DNA of 64,000 nt from Seongchinamella sediminis (GCF_003457605.1 NZ_QRAN01000001.1:124642-188641), one strand, 5' to 3'. Shown: positions 27,172 to 36,506, counted from the stretch's first letter. Notes: a model not told the origin generated them from the sequence alone. Translations and numbers: made by a program.

Positions 27172-28377
27172 ATGGCGTCCTTTACCTACAAGGCGGTTGG
27201 CCGGGACGGTAAAACCCGGCAGGGGGTTATCGAGGCCGACGGTCAGGAACTGGCCACCCGGCAGTTGCGCGGCCAGGGCCTGACCCTGTTGAAGCTGGAG
27301 CGGGGCGGCGAACTTGCCGACCCGGAGAAATCCCCGGGCAAACCGCCCAGCCGCCAGGATGTGCTGTCCATGACCTCGGAACTCGCGGTGTTGCTGCGCG
27401 CCGGGCTGCCCCTGGACCGGGCGCTGAAGGTGCTCATCGACATGGCGGTGCAGCCGCAGATGCAGCTGCTGCTGAACGAGCTGCTCAAGGCAGTCAAAGG
27501 CGGCAAGCCGCTGTCCTCGGCCATGCAGCCCCACGAACAGATTTTCGGCTCTTTCTACATCAGCATGGTGCGCTCCGGCGAAGCGAGCGGCCAGCTATCG
27601 GAGGTACTCGATCGCCTGGTGGAGTATCTGGAAAACGCGAAAACAAATCGCGACAGCGTGATTTCAGCGCTGATTTATCCCGCCATCCTGCTGGTGGTGG
27701 CGGTGCTGTCGATTGTGCTGATGCTCGGCTTCGTGGTGCCCCAGTTCGAGAGCCTGTTTGAGGATATGGGCGACGCCCTGCCGGCGCTGACCCAGATGGT
27801 GCTTTCCGGTGCCGACTTCATCAAGTCTTGGGGCTGGCTGCTGCTCATTTTGTTGGTCGGCGGTGGAATAGTCTTCCGCAACTGGTCGTCAACGGCGGAG
27901 GGCAGGGCAGCGCTGGACAGGCGCATGCTCGGCCTGCCCCTGGCCGGCGGTATTGTCTTTGAGTTCGAAGTGTCAAAATTTGCCCGCACCACGGGAACTC
28001 TGCTGGGTAACGGGGTGTCTCTGTTGAAGGCCATTTCCATCGCCATCGATACCGTGGACAACCGGGTGATACGCGAATCCCTGCAGGTGCTGCCGCCGGC
28101 GGTGAAGTCCGGCAAACGGATGTCGGTGGCGCTGGAAGAAACCAGCATGTTCACGCCCATGGTGATACAGATGGTGCGGGTGGGCGAGGAGTCCGGCAGC
28201 CTCGACAAGATGCTGCTGGAGCTGGCAAAGGTGTTCGATGATCATGTGCAGTCAGGGGTAAAACGCGGCCTGTCGCTGCTGGAGCCGGTGTTGATCCTGG
28301 CCATGGGGGCGATAATCGCGGTGATTATCATCGCCATCCTGATGGGCATTCTGTCGGTGAACAACCTGGCGGTGTAA
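27172..28377 (+). CDS. gspF: Type II secretion inner membrane protein GspF
   Basis: A 401-aa polytopic inner membrane protein of the secretion platform. Two related GspF domains are visible: the first with MTSELAVLLRAGLPLDRALK at about 63-82, the second with FARTTGTLLGNGVSLLKAIS at about 267-286. Hydrophobic spans follow each (VVAVLSIVLMLGFVV near 180, AMGAIIAVIIIAILMGI near the end). It starts three bases after gspE. It likely works with GspE, GspL and GspM to extract and assemble pseudopilins. Confidence 0.94.
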   Translation: MASFTYKAVGRDGKTRQGVIEADGQELATRQLRGQGLTLLKLERGGELADPEKSPGKPPSRQDVLSMTSELAVLLRAGLPLDRALKVLIDMAVQPQMQLLLNELLKAVKGGKPLSSAMQPHEQIFGSFYISMVRSGEASGQLSEVLDRLVEYLENAKTNRDSVISALIYPAILLVVAVLSIVLMLGFVVPQFESLFEDMGDALPALTQMVLSGADFIKSWGWLLLILLVGGGIVFRNWSSTAEGRAALDRRMLGLPLAGGIVFEFEVSKFARTTGTLLGNGVSLLKAISIAIDTVDNRVIRESLQVLPPAVKSGKRMSVALEETSMFTPMVIQMVRVGEESGSLDKMLLELAKVFDDHVQSGVKRGLSLLEPVLILAMGAIIAVIIIAILMGILSVNNLAV

Positions 28378-28470
28378 AAACGAAGAACAAGGGGATGGGC
28401 AGGCGTTTGCCCGCGCCCCCGGGAAACAGCAATCAAGCGGGCGGCGCTTGCCGCCGGCAGAGGAATAGCA

Positions 28471-28908
28471 ATGAAACAACAGAGTCGTCACCCATTCAGC
28501 CGCCGGCAGCGCGGTTTCACCCTGATGGAACTGCTGGTGGTGCTGGCCATTCTCGGCCTGCTGATGAGCCTGGTGGGCCCGCAGGTACTGAACCAGCTCG
28601 GTGGCGCCAAGACCAAAACCGCCGGCATTCAGATCAAGGACCTGGAGCAGGCTCTGGAGATGTACAAGCTGGATGTAGGGCGCTTTCCCTCCACCTCGGA
28701 AGGGCTGGAGGCGCTGGTCAGGAAGCCGGGGAGCGCCACTGGCTGGAACGGGCCCTACCTCAAGTCCGACGTGCCGCTGGACCCCTGGAACCGCGAGTAC
28801 CACTACAAGTATCCCGGTGAGCGCGCCGAGGTGGATATCTTTACCTATGGCGCCAACGGCTCTCCCGGTGGCGAGGGTGAGGACGCCGACGTCGGCAACT
28901 GGAAGTAA
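28471..28908 (+). CDS. gspG: Major pseudopilin GspG
   Basis: A 145-aa major pseudopilin. The prepilin peptidase site is QRG/FTLMELLVVLAILG at about residues 13-26, with Glu at +5 of the mature protein. YKLDVGRFPSTSEGLEALV and DPWNREYHYKYPG are the GspG signatures, the latter part of the calcium-binding loop. A 93-base gap separates it from gspF, larger than other gaps in the operon, so it may have its own ribosome-binding strength. The expected prepilin peptidase gene is not in this window. Confidence 0.94.
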   Translation: MKQQSRHPFSRRQRGFTLMELLVVLAILGLLMSLVGPQVLNQLGGAKTKTAGIQIKDLEQALEMYKLDVGRFPSTSEGLEALVRKPGSATGWNGPYLKSDVPLDPWNREYHYKYPGERAEVDIFTYGANGSPGGEGEDADVGNWK

Positions 28909-28937
28909 GCGTCCCCCGTCGCCTCAACAGCGCCCCC

Positions 28938-29411
28938 ATGACTGCCCTCAAGCCTGACTGTTCCACACGGGGGCAGCGCGCCTTTACCCTGGTGGAAATC
29001 ATGGTTGCAATTGCCATCGTCGGCCTGCTGCTGGCGGTGGCCGTGCCCGGCTCCATGCGCATGTACCAATCCATCCAGTACCGCCAGGCGGTGCGCGACG
29101 TGCTGACTACCCTGGCCGATGCCAGGCACCAGGCGGTTGATAAAGGCAGGGCGCAGGATGTGGCCTTCGATCCGCAGCGCCGGCAAGTCAGTTTTGCCGG
29201 CGACACCCGGCAGTTGCCCGAGGGCTTCCAGCTGACGGTGACCACAGCCAGTGAGGTCAACCGCGACGGTCTCGGCCTTATACGCTTCTACCCCGAGGGC
29301 AGTTCCACCGGCGGCGACGTGGACATCGCCGCTCCCACCGGGCGCGGGGTGCGTATTTCGGTGGACTGGTTAATGGGCGGCGTGAGCCAGAGCAGCTATG
29401 ACGCCGATTAA
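28938..29411 (+). CDS. gspH: Minor pseudopilin GspH
   Basis: A 157-aa minor pseudopilin. The processing motif is RA/FTLVEIMVAIAIVGLL at about residues 14-30; alanine replaces glycine at the usual -1 position, which prepilin peptidases tolerate in some family members. The globular part (about 45-157) has the GspH-type beta sandwich with GDTRQLPEGF and RDGLGLIRFYPEGSSTGGDV. Its end overlaps gspI by 14 bases. Part of the tip or initiation complex of the pseudopilus. Confidence 0.85.
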   Translation: MTALKPDCSTRGQRAFTLVEIMVAIAIVGLLLAVAVPGSMRMYQSIQYRQAVRDVLTTLADARHQAVDKGRAQDVAFDPQRRQVSFAGDTRQLPEGFQLTVTTASEVNRDGLGLIRFYPEGSSTGGDVDIAAPTGRGVRISVDWLMGGVSQSSYDAD

Positions 29412-29793
29412 GCGCCAGCCCGGTTTTTCATTGCTGGAGATGCTGGTGGCCATTTCCATTCTGGCGTTGGCGCTGGGTTCGCTGTACCAGGCGGCCAGCG
29501 GCGCAACCCGCAACGTGCGCACCTCGGAGCGCTATGCCTACGGTGTCGAACTGGCCCGTTCGCTACTGGCCGACCATGCCATGGTGGACAGTGGCGGGGT
29601 CAACACGGCCGGGGAAACGGCCGGGGGCTACCAGTGGCGGGTGCAATCGCAGCTCCGCGATCTGGGGCGCGGCGACCTGAGGGGTGTCCAGCTGCACGAC
29701 CTGGAAGTCGGGGTAGCCTGGTTCGATGGCAGTAAACGCCGCGAAATCGTCTTGAATTCAGTGGTGGAGGCTTATTCACGTGAGCGCCGCTAA
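29398..29793 (+). CDS. gspI: Minor pseudopilin GspI
   Basis: A 131-aa minor pseudopilin. The processing site is PG/FSLLEMLVAISILALALG at about residues 8-26. The protein is short, as usual for GspI, and would form the pseudopilus tip with GspJ and GspK. It overlaps gspH by 14 bases and gspJ by 14 bases, indicating translational coupling. Confidence 0.88.
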   Translation: MTPIKRQPGFSLLEMLVAISILALALGSLYQAASGATRNVRTSERYAYGVELARSLLADHAMVDSGGVNTAGETAGGYQWRVQSQLRDLGRGDLRGVQLHDLEVGVAWFDGSKRREIVLNSVVEAYSRERR

Positions 29794-30382
29794 TGGTCAG
29801 CGGGGCTTTACCCTGGTGGAAGTCATGGTGGCCCTGACCATACTCAGCATGGTGTTGCTGGGCACGGTGACCGGTATGCGCACCCTGGGCAACACCCAGG
29901 CGTCTATCGAGCGGGCCACAGCCCGGGTCGATGAAATCCGCACCGTCAGCGGCTTTCTGCGCCAGCTGATGGAATCGGCGGTGGTTGGTGCCGGCAAGGG
30001 CGGGCTGACCCTCGGGGGCGGAACGCTGGAAGCCACTTACTTCCGGCTCGGAGCCGGGTTCGTCGAGTGGAAGACCAATCTCCTGTTCGGCGAGGCCTAT
30101 GGTGGTGTTCACCTGGTGAGAATTGCCGCTGACGAGGGTCAGTTAATGCTGCGCTGGCTGGAACCGGAGCGCGTGCAGCCGGATGAGGAGCGCTGGCGGG
30201 CTGCGCCCGCCCGCCCGCTGGTTAACGACCTGGAAGGCTTCACCCTGCAGGTGCGTGAGGAATTCCAGGCGGACTGGACAGAAAACTGGGAGGAGAGCGC
30301 AACGGCACCGGCATTGGTGCGCCTGCAGATAAAGTCTTCCGGGCGCTACTGGCCCGATCTCATCATGCAGGTGCAGCGATGA
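29780..30382 (+). CDS. gspJ: Minor pseudopilin GspJ
   Basis: A 200-aa minor pseudopilin. The processing site is RG/FTLVEVMVALTILSMVL at about residues 8-25. The start is GTG 29780, inside the end of gspI. The long globular domain, with several Trp and an EGFTLQVREEFQADW stretch, fits GspJ. It overlaps gspK by four bases. Confidence 0.88.
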   Translation: MSAANGQRGFTLVEVMVALTILSMVLLGTVTGMRTLGNTQASIERATARVDEIRTVSGFLRQLMESAVVGAGKGGLTLGGGTLEATYFRLGAGFVEWKTNLLFGEAYGGVHLVRIAADEGQLMLRWLEPERVQPDEERWRAAPARPLVNDLEGFTLQVREEFQADWTENWEESATAPALVRLQIKSSGRYWPDLIMQVQR

Positions 30383-31251
30383 AGGCGAAGCAGGGCGGGG
30401 TGGCGCTGGCGATTGTGGTCTGGTTCATCGCCGGCATGTCGTTGCTGGTGGCGGGAATTGTCTCCCACGCGAGGACGGATACGCGCACCACCCAGGTTCA
30501 CCTCGCCAGAGCCAAGGCGGTGGCCTCCGGCGATGGCGCCATCCAGCTGGCGATGGTGGAGCGCAACCAGGGTTTCGAGTCGGCCGCCGCCGGGCCAATG
30601 ATTTCGGAAAGCCGGCACCGTCTGGGTGAACTGGAGGTGAGAGTGCAGATTGTGCCGGCAGCGGGGTTCGTGGATGTCAATCACGCTTCCGGGGATGTGC
30701 TGGCAGCGCTGTTCCGGCTTACCGCAGGGATGACGCCCGGGGATGCGAAAACGGTGGCGGACAATGTGCTAAAGTGGCGGCAAAATACCGGTGCCCGAGA
30801 AAACCGGGCGGGTCCCAGGCGTGGCAGTCGGGAGTTTTACTCGCTGGAGGACATGCTGCGGGTGGAGGGAGTAAACCGCGCGCTGCTGGACGCCATCCGT
30901 GACTATGTGGTCGTGGGGAACTGGTCCAGCGGCAGGATGAACTGGAGCGCCTCTCCCGGGTCGATGATGCAGATGCTGGAGCAGGTTAACCCGGAGCAGT
31001 CCGGGGCGGTAGGCAAGCGCAGGGATGCCATGTTCGAAGCTGCCGCCGCCGTTGCCGGCAGCAGACGCTTGCCGGCCAGCGGGGTGTTCCGGGCGGACGC
31101 ATACATCGGGTATGGCGGCCGCACCTGGCTGCGGCGGCGCTGGTTGAAACTGGAATCCGGCGGCGATTCCAGCCTGCCCTGGCGGGTGGTGCGCACCGAA
31201 GCGCCGCGCGTTGTGGGCCTACAAGAAAGCAAGGGGACCTCCGATGTTTGA
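30379..31251 (+). CDS. gspK: Pseudopilus tip protein GspK
   Basis: A 290-aa GspK-like atypical pseudopilin. The N-terminus has GGVALAIVVWFIAGMSLLV at about 5-24. It has no Glu at +5, as in GspK. An inserted alpha-helical domain includes FVDVNHASGDVLAALFRL and YSLEDMLRVEGVNRALL, segments typical of GspK. It should cap the pseudopilus with GspI and GspJ. The stop overlaps gspL by eight bases. Confidence 0.87.
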   Translation: MKAKQGGVALAIVVWFIAGMSLLVAGIVSHARTDTRTTQVHLARAKAVASGDGAIQLAMVERNQGFESAAAGPMISESRHRLGELEVRVQIVPAAGFVDVNHASGDVLAALFRLTAGMTPGDAKTVADNVLKWRQNTGARENRAGPRRGSREFYSLEDMLRVEGVNRALLDAIRDYVVVGNWSSGRMNWSASPGSMMQMLEQVNPEQSGAVGKRRDAMFEAAAAVAGSRRLPASGVFRADAYIGYGGRTWLRRRWLKLESGGDSSLPWRVVRTEAPRVVGLQESKGTSDV

Positions 31252-32257
31252 ATCGGGCCAAAACTGGGAGCTGTTCGGCTACGACATGCGCAACCTGGGC
31301 AAGCACTTCAATGCTGCCTGGCGCGACTTGCTGTGGGCCTATGATTCACCGCTGCGGTCCCGCCTGGACGAACCGGTCGAGTTGCGCACCCCATCCGGTA
31401 CTGCCAGTTACCAGGCAGGCCAGCCCTGCGCAAAAGCGCGTACCGATTGCAGCGCGGTGTTGCTGCCCGAGGAGCTGGCGCTCACCCGGGCGCTGCGCCT
31501 GCCGCTGGCGGTAGAGGCGGATCTGGAAGAAGTGCTGGCGCTGGAAGTGAACTCCAGCAGCCCGTTTGCGGCTGCCGACACCGGCTATGGCTGGGCGCTG
31601 GTGGCCCGGGACGACCAGTTTCTGCAGGTGGCGCTGGTTATTGTGTCACTGAGTTCGGCGATGACCTACATCGGCCACCAGTACGACAGCCACGACGCCC
31701 AGGCCCAGGAGGTCTGGGTCGATGTCGAGGGTCGCATGGTGGTCATCAGGGGCTTTGGCGAGGGCCGCCGGCAGGAATGTTACCGGCGCCGCCTGTTCAG
31801 GGTGGGCGCCATGCTGGCGGCGACTGCCCTTGTGCTGTTGCTGATCGTTGCCGCCGGTGCCGGCTTCAAGAAACTCGAATTGGAGCGTCTTGAGCAGATT
31901 GCAGCCGTGGCTGCAAGTGATGCCGAGCAGGCCACGCGGATGCGCAACACCCTCGGCGCCGCCAATGCAACGACCCTCGCCGTCGACGCGGTGAGCAGCC
32001 TTTACCCCAGTCCGCACCTGGAACTGGCACGGCTCAGCCGGTTACTGGCCGACGACGCCTACGTCGAGAGACTGTCTATTAACGGCCGGGAAATTGACCT
32101 CCGCGGCCGCGCTGTCGATGCCGCGGCAATAATGCAGCTGCTGAGCAAGCAGCCCGAGTATGCGACGGTCACCACCGCCAGCGCCATTCGCAAAATCGCT
32201 GGCACCGACCTGGAACAGTTCCACTTGAAAATCCAGCTGCAGGAGGCGGTCATATGA
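31244..32257 (+). CDS. gspL: Type II secretion assembly protein GspL-like
   Basis: A 337-aa bitopic membrane protein read as GspL by position and architecture. A cytoplasmic N-terminal domain of about 185 residues is followed by a transmembrane helix (MLAATALVLLLIVAAGAGF, about 187-205) and a periplasmic ferredoxin-like domain. Sequence similarity to classical GspL is weak, with some PilN-like character. The start is ATG 31244, eight bases inside gspK, with AAGGGGA upstream. It would link the ATPase GspE to the membrane platform. Confidence 0.78.
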   Translation: MFESGQNWELFGYDMRNLGKHFNAAWRDLLWAYDSPLRSRLDEPVELRTPSGTASYQAGQPCAKARTDCSAVLLPEELALTRALRLPLAVEADLEEVLALEVNSSSPFAAADTGYGWALVARDDQFLQVALVIVSLSSAMTYIGHQYDSHDAQAQEVWVDVEGRMVVIRGFGEGRRQECYRRRLFRVGAMLAATALVLLLIVAAGAGFKKLELERLEQIAAVAASDAEQATRMRNTLGAANATTLAVDAVSSLYPSPHLELARLSRLLADDAYVERLSINGREIDLRGRAVDAAAIMQLLSKQPEYATVTTASAIRKIAGTDLEQFHLKIQLQEAVI

Positions 32258-32823
32258 TGGCCTGGGTCAAAGCCCACCGGCGCAGCGCCGCCATTTGCGG
32301 CGCCACCGTATTGGTGCCGGTACTGGTTTACCTCAACCTGCTATTTGGTACCTGGGGCTTGCGCCAGGCCTATGCCGATGATGTGCACAGGCTGGGCCCG
32401 CGTATCGCGCGCCTGCAGGGCATACAGCAGGTGGAGGAACGACTGCGGGAGTCCGCCGGGCGAGTGCAGCGACAGACTGCGCGCCTGGTATACCCGCCCA
32501 GCGCCGAGAAAACCGACGTTGCCGCCGCCATGCAGGCGGATGTACGCCAGCTGCTGACCGACGCGGGCCTGACCGTCAGCAACAGCCAGGCTCTGCCGGT
32601 CCGCGAGGAAGAAAAGTTCGACTACATCGGGGTCAAACTGACCGTGGCCGGTGATGTCGCCAGCCTGGACCAGGCACTGGCCGAGCTGGCGGCCTTCGCG
32701 CCGTTGATTATTGTTGAGTCGCTGGACATCTGGCCGACCCGCCAGCGTTCCCGGCGCGGCGAGGTGGAGCCCCAGGAGGCCACGGCCTCCCTGCGGCTGG
32801 TGTCACTGAGGTCGGTGATATGA
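32254..32823 (+). CDS. gspM: Type II secretion protein GspM-like
   Basis: A 189-aa protein with one N-terminal transmembrane segment (AAICGATVLVPVLVYLNLLF, about 12-31) and a periplasmic ferredoxin-like domain. The topology and the overlap by four bases with both neighbours fit GspM, the GspL partner. VQRQTARLVYP and DYIGVKLTVAGDVASLDQAL are compatible with the family, but identity is mostly by context. Confidence 0.75.
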   Translation: MMAWVKAHRRSAAICGATVLVPVLVYLNLLFGTWGLRQAYADDVHRLGPRIARLQGIQQVEERLRESAGRVQRQTARLVYPPSAEKTDVAAAMQADVRQLLTDAGLTVSNSQALPVREEEKFDYIGVKLTVAGDVASLDQALAELAAFAPLIIVESLDIWPTRQRSRRGEVEPQEATASLRLVSLRSVI

Positions 32824-33521
32824 ATCTGGTCGACCGTTACCGCAATCTCGAGGACCCCACGCGAGCGGAGCGTCGGGTTGAGCTGGCACTGGTGCTGGTG
32901 TTACTGCTGCTCGCCCTGCAGCTGCTGTGGGGCGGTTTCCGGGCCCTGTTCCCGGCCCTGCCCGAGCCGGTGCAGCCGCGCCCGGACTCCCTCCAGGTGA
33001 GTGAGCTTGTTGTGGGCGTGGAGGTCGACCCTGGGTTACGCGCCGAGATTGCCGCGAGGCCGCTGTTCTGGCCGAGTCGCCGGCCACCCGAGCCCGAGGT
33101 CGAAGCGCTTGCCGAGGCGCAGCCTGAGGCCGAGGCCGAGGCCGGTAAGCCCGGCAAAATTGACGGCATCCAGCTGACCGGCATATTTGGTGGAGGTGAG
33201 TCAGCCGGTATCATTGTCATCAACAAGGGCAAAAAACGCCGCCTGATGGTGGGCGAGAAAATCAACGGCTGGGAACTGGCATCCGTGCAGCCTTCAGAGG
33301 CGCTGTTTATTAATGGCGACCGCAAGACGGCGCTTGTCCTCAAGCAGGCGGTGATTCAGGCAGCCCCGGCAGTGTCCCCAGCCGCTGCAGCCGCTCAGGC
33401 CGCTGCCGATGACCGCGCCGGGAAACCAAAGAAAGCATCCGCAAAGCAGCGTGAGACCTCGCAGCCGGAAGACAGCGGCTCCCTCACCCTCGGCGGGCGC
33501 GCGCGTCCCAACCAGACCTAA
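32820..33521 (+). CDS. GspC/GspN-like inner membrane protein
   Basis: A 233-aa bitopic protein. The N-terminal transmembrane helix is LALVLVLLLLALQLLWGGF at about 22-40, followed by an acidic linker (EALAEAQPEAEAEAGKPG) and a homology-region-like beta domain: IQLTGIFGGGESAGIIV, then GEKINGWELASVQ. This is the GspC HR-domain arrangement that contacts the secretin N0 domain. Genes in this position are sometimes labelled gspN in marine gammaproteobacteria. The tail is Ala/Lys-rich. It lies immediately before gspD, which fits a GspC role. Confidence 0.75.
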   Translation: MNLVDRYRNLEDPTRAERRVELALVLVLLLLALQLLWGGFRALFPALPEPVQPRPDSLQVSELVVGVEVDPGLRAEIAARPLFWPSRRPPEPEVEALAEAQPEAEAEAGKPGKIDGIQLTGIFGGGESAGIIVINKGKKRRLMVGEKINGWELASVQPSEALFINGDRKTALVLKQAVIQAAPAVSPAAAAAQAAADDRAGKPKKASAKQRETSQPEDSGSLTLGGRARPNQT

Positions 33522-33531
33522 TTACAATCAC

Positions 33532-35703
33532 ATGAACAGGCCGACAGGAATGAAAACATTGCGACAGACCGCTGCCATTGCGCTACTACTGCTGGTCAGC
33601 AGTTGCACGACCATCAGCGGTACGACCTCCATGGACGTCGCCGATGATGCCGCTGCCGAATCAGCGCCGGCGCTGGCGAGCTCCGCCGCCGAGCTGGCGG
33701 CCGCCAGGGACGATGAGGAGGAGCCCGAGGCCCAGCCGGCGGTGGTGTACAAGGGCACGGATCGCCACGTGAAAATGCCCGCGCGGCAGGAACCGGTGCG
33801 CTTCCTCGGTGACGATGTCAGCCTGAATTTCGAGCAGGCGCCACTGAGCGAAGTCACCCACGCCATCATGGGTGATATCCTCAAGCTCGACTATGTGGTC
33901 GACCAGCCGATCCAGGGTCAGGTGACCCTGCGCACCCGCACCCCGATTCCCCGCGACCAGCTGCTGAATGTGCTGGAGTCCCTGCTCAAGTCGAACAACA
34001 GCATCATGATTCGCGGCACGGACGGACGCTACCTGGTCACCGGCACCAATCGCGGTACCAGGCTGGCGCCGCGGGTGTCCAATCCGCGGGACACCGCGGC
34101 GGGCTTTTCAACGGTGATTGTGCCGCTGCAGTACATCAGCGCCGCCAACATGGCGGAGATTCTCAAGCCGGTGGCCGACGAGTCGGCGTTTGTCAGAATC
34201 GACAATTCCCGTAACCTGCTGATGCTGGCCGGTACCCGGGAGCAGCTGGATGGCTGGCTGGATATTGTCGCCACCTTCGACGTGGACCAGCTGGCCGGTA
34301 TGTCAGTGGGCCTGTTCCCGCTGGAAAACAGCAGCGTGGAGGAGGTTAGCCTGGCGCTGGAGGCGATGATGAACACCAAGGACGGCGGCAGCACCCTCAA
34401 GGACATGATCCGGGTGGTGCCGGTGGAACGCCTTAACAGCATTCTTATCGTGACCCCCCGCGCCCACTACCTGGACAGCGTACAAACCTGGATCGAGCGC
34501 CTCGATGCCGCCCACTACACCGAGTTCGATCAGCGCCTGTACGTCTACCCGGTGCAAAATACCACGGCCAGTCGCCTCGCCAACCTGATCAACAGTATTT
34601 ACACCGGCCGCAGCCAGGGCGGCGACCAGTACAATGACCGCAGCCCGCGAGATGCGGCGGGGGTCGCGCCGGGCATGTCGCCGGAAACGCTGGGCTCCTC
34701 CAGTGGCTCATCCTTTGGCAGTAGCAATCGCCAGTCGCCCGCCGCATCGGTTTCCAGTATGAACGTGCAGGGCCCAGGCGGCAGCCGGGAAGCCGCTGTC
34801 GACGTGCGGGTGGTGGCCGATGACGAGAACAACGCCCTGATGATTTATGCTACGGCCATGCAGTACCGCATTATCGAGTCGGCATTGAAGCAACTCGATG
34901 TGGTCGCCACCCAGGTCATTATCGAGGCCAGCATTATGGAGGTGAGCCTGACCGACGAGCTGAGTTATGGCCTGGAGTGGACCTTCAAGGATGGTTTGGG
35001 AGACTACAGTGGCGAGGGCTTTCTCTCGAGTATAGCTGGGGCATCCAGTCCGTCTTCCATTGTGCCGGGGTTTTCTTATACAGTATCCAAATCGATGGGC
35101 GATATCCGGGCCGTACTCAATGCGCTGGCCAAGGAAAGCCTGCTCAATATCATCTCGAGCCCGTCAGTGATGGTACTGGATAACCACACTGCCTATATCC
35201 ACGTGGGCAGCCAGGTGCCGACTATCGACTCCCAGACCGAGTCCCTGGCCAGCGACACCGGGCGAGTCACCCAGAGCATCACCTATCGGGATACAGGCGT
35301 CAAACTGGAAGTAAAGCCGTCGGTGAATGCCGGCGGTCTGGTGACCATGGACGTCAAGCAGTCGGTCACCGACGTCGGCGAGATCGATGCCGCCACTGAC
35401 CAGCGCGCCTTCCTCGAGCGCAATATCGAGAGCCGGGTGGCGGTGCGTTCGGGTGAATCGGTGGTGCTGGGTGGGCTGATACGGGAGAACGCCAGTACCG
35501 CCTCCCAGGGGGTGCCCTGGCTGCACAGTGTGCCGGTGGTGGGTGCCCTGTTCGGTACCGACACCGACACCTCCAACCGCACCGAACTGCTGGTAATCAT
35601 CACCCCGCGGGCGCTTTACAACGAATCCGAGCTGCGTGATGTCAGCGAGGAAATGCGCGCCCGGGTCCGTAACCTGGAGCTGATCGATCCCGCCAACCTG
35701 TGA
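33532..35703 (+). CDS. gspD: Type II secretion outer membrane secretin GspD
   Basis: A 723-aa secretin starting at ATG 33532; ATG 33550 is an alternative with AGGA almost touching the start. The N-terminus is a lipoprotein signal (IALLLLVSSC), with the Cys available for acylation. N0 and N1-N3 domains follow (VSLNFEQAPLSEVTHAIMG, then repeats such as VVPLQYISAANMAEIL and FPLENSSVEEVSL). The C-terminal secretin barrel carries VGSQVPTIDSQTE and VVLGGLIRENASTASQGVPW. A Gly/Ser-rich insert near residues 385-405 is typical of GspD. It closes the secretion operon. Confidence 0.94.
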   Translation: MNRPTGMKTLRQTAAIALLLLVSSCTTISGTTSMDVADDAAAESAPALASSAAELAAARDDEEEPEAQPAVVYKGTDRHVKMPARQEPVRFLGDDVSLNFEQAPLSEVTHAIMGDILKLDYVVDQPIQGQVTLRTRTPIPRDQLLNVLESLLKSNNSIMIRGTDGRYLVTGTNRGTRLAPRVSNPRDTAAGFSTVIVPLQYISAANMAEILKPVADESAFVRIDNSRNLLMLAGTREQLDGWLDIVATFDVDQLAGMSVGLFPLENSSVEEVSLALEAMMNTKDGGSTLKDMIRVVPVERLNSILIVTPRAHYLDSVQTWIERLDAAHYTEFDQRLYVYPVQNTTASRLANLINSIYTGRSQGGDQYNDRSPRDAAGVAPGMSPETLGSSSGSSFGSSNRQSPAASVSSMNVQGPGGSREAAVDVRVVADDENNALMIYATAMQYRIIESALKQLDVVATQVIIEASIMEVSLTDELSYGLEWTFKDGLGDYSGEGFLSSIAGASSPSSIVPGFSYTVSKSMGDIRAVLNALAKESLLNIISSPSVMVLDNHTAYIHVGSQVPTIDSQTESLASDTGRVTQSITYRDTGVKLEVKPSVNAGGLVTMDVKQSVTDVGEIDAATDQRAFLERNIESRVAVRSGESVVLGGLIRENASTASQGVPWLHSVPVVGALFGTDTDTSNRTELLVIITPRALYNESELRDVSEEMRARVRNLELIDPANL

Positions 35704-35968
35704 TTGGGCGCCTTGCGCGGGCTTTGGTACTTTTCACGAACTGCGCTTTTGGCCGGCGACAGCAGGTGGGCGCCAGCCCTCTAGCACCCATCTGGTGCAT
35801 GCGGGTGCCGCCGGCCTGGCCCCGGGTGCTGTGGAGTAACGGCGGGCGGGCAAGCCGCATCGAGTAGCGGAAGGCGGTCAGCAAGTCGCTGCCCGCTGGC
35901 CCCATACCAAGCGCCTGTCAAATCGCGTATAATCGCGCCCTCTTTAAACAAACGGTTGTTAAAACAGT
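35704..35968 (+). promoter_or_regulatory. Gap after gspD with a -10 element at 35928-35933
   Basis: A 265-base gap without a supported gene. TATAAT at 35928-35933 is a consensus -10, 35 bases before the lipoprotein ATG; the matching -35 position reads TACCAA, a weak match. An AT-rich leader (TTTAAACAAACGGTTGTTAAAACAG) separates it from the gene in part. Confidence 0.45.
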
Positions 35969-36409
35969 ATGTTACGTAGCATAAACGTGTTGGTCCTGGT
36001 GCTGTCCGGCCTCTGGCTGGCGGGCTGTGGCGAGCAGGGCGGGCAGTCGGCCCAGCTGACGCCGGAGCAGGTCAAAGCCCTGGAAACCCGGGTCGAGGAA
36101 CGCTGGCAGGCGCGCATCGCCCACGACTGGGGCAAGGCCTGGGAGTACACTTCGCCTGCTTACCGAGAAGTTTTCCCTAAGCAACTGTATGTCAAAAAGT
36201 TTTCCTATACGGCGAACTGGGAGTTGACAGGTTTGGAGGTAACTAATTATGATCCGCATGCAGCTGTAGCAAGTGTGGTGGTGCGGGTCATGTCCATGCC
36301 AACCAAACAAACCTCTGCAGCAGCTAAAGCGTTAGGTGCGATGCCCCGCGAACTGCACGAAAGGTGGATCCTTGTCGACGGTGAGTGGTGGTTTGGTGCC
36401 AACTATTAG
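35969..36409 (+). CDS. Hypothetical lipoprotein
   Basis: A 146-aa predicted lipoprotein of unknown function. The signal peptide MLRSINVLVLVLSGLWLAGC ends in a lipobox with the Cys at 20. The mature part has one alpha/beta domain of about 110 residues that resembles small NTF2/ketosteroid-isomerase-like folds (RWQARIAHDWGKAWEYTSP, then RWILVDGEWWFGANY at the end), but this is only a shape impression. Base composition shifts from GC-rich to AT-richer near 36150. It is not obviously part of the secretion system, though a pilotin role for GspD cannot be excluded. Confidence 0.7.
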   Translation: MLRSINVLVLVLSGLWLAGCGEQGGQSAQLTPEQVKALETRVEERWQARIAHDWGKAWEYTSPAYREVFPKQLYVKKFSYTANWELTGLEVTNYDPHAAVASVVVRVMSMPTKQTSAAAKALGAMPRELHERWILVDGEWWFGANY

Positions 36410-36421
36410 CTGTTTTGTATG

Positions 36422-36449
36422 TTGACAGCTGGCTGCGGCTGGCAATAAT
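36422..36449 (+). promoter_or_regulatory. Strong sigma70-like promoter
   Basis: A perfect TTGACA at 36422-36427 and AATAAT at 36444-36449 (five of six consensus) are 16 bases apart, 57 bases before the ATG of the exported protein gene. AGGAG at 36495-36499 is a good ribosome-binding site at seven bases. Confidence 0.65.
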
Positions 36450-36506
36450 AGCGCTAGCAACTTTGTACCATTGTTGTAAAAAAGACTAAACATTAGGAGT
36501 CTCCTT

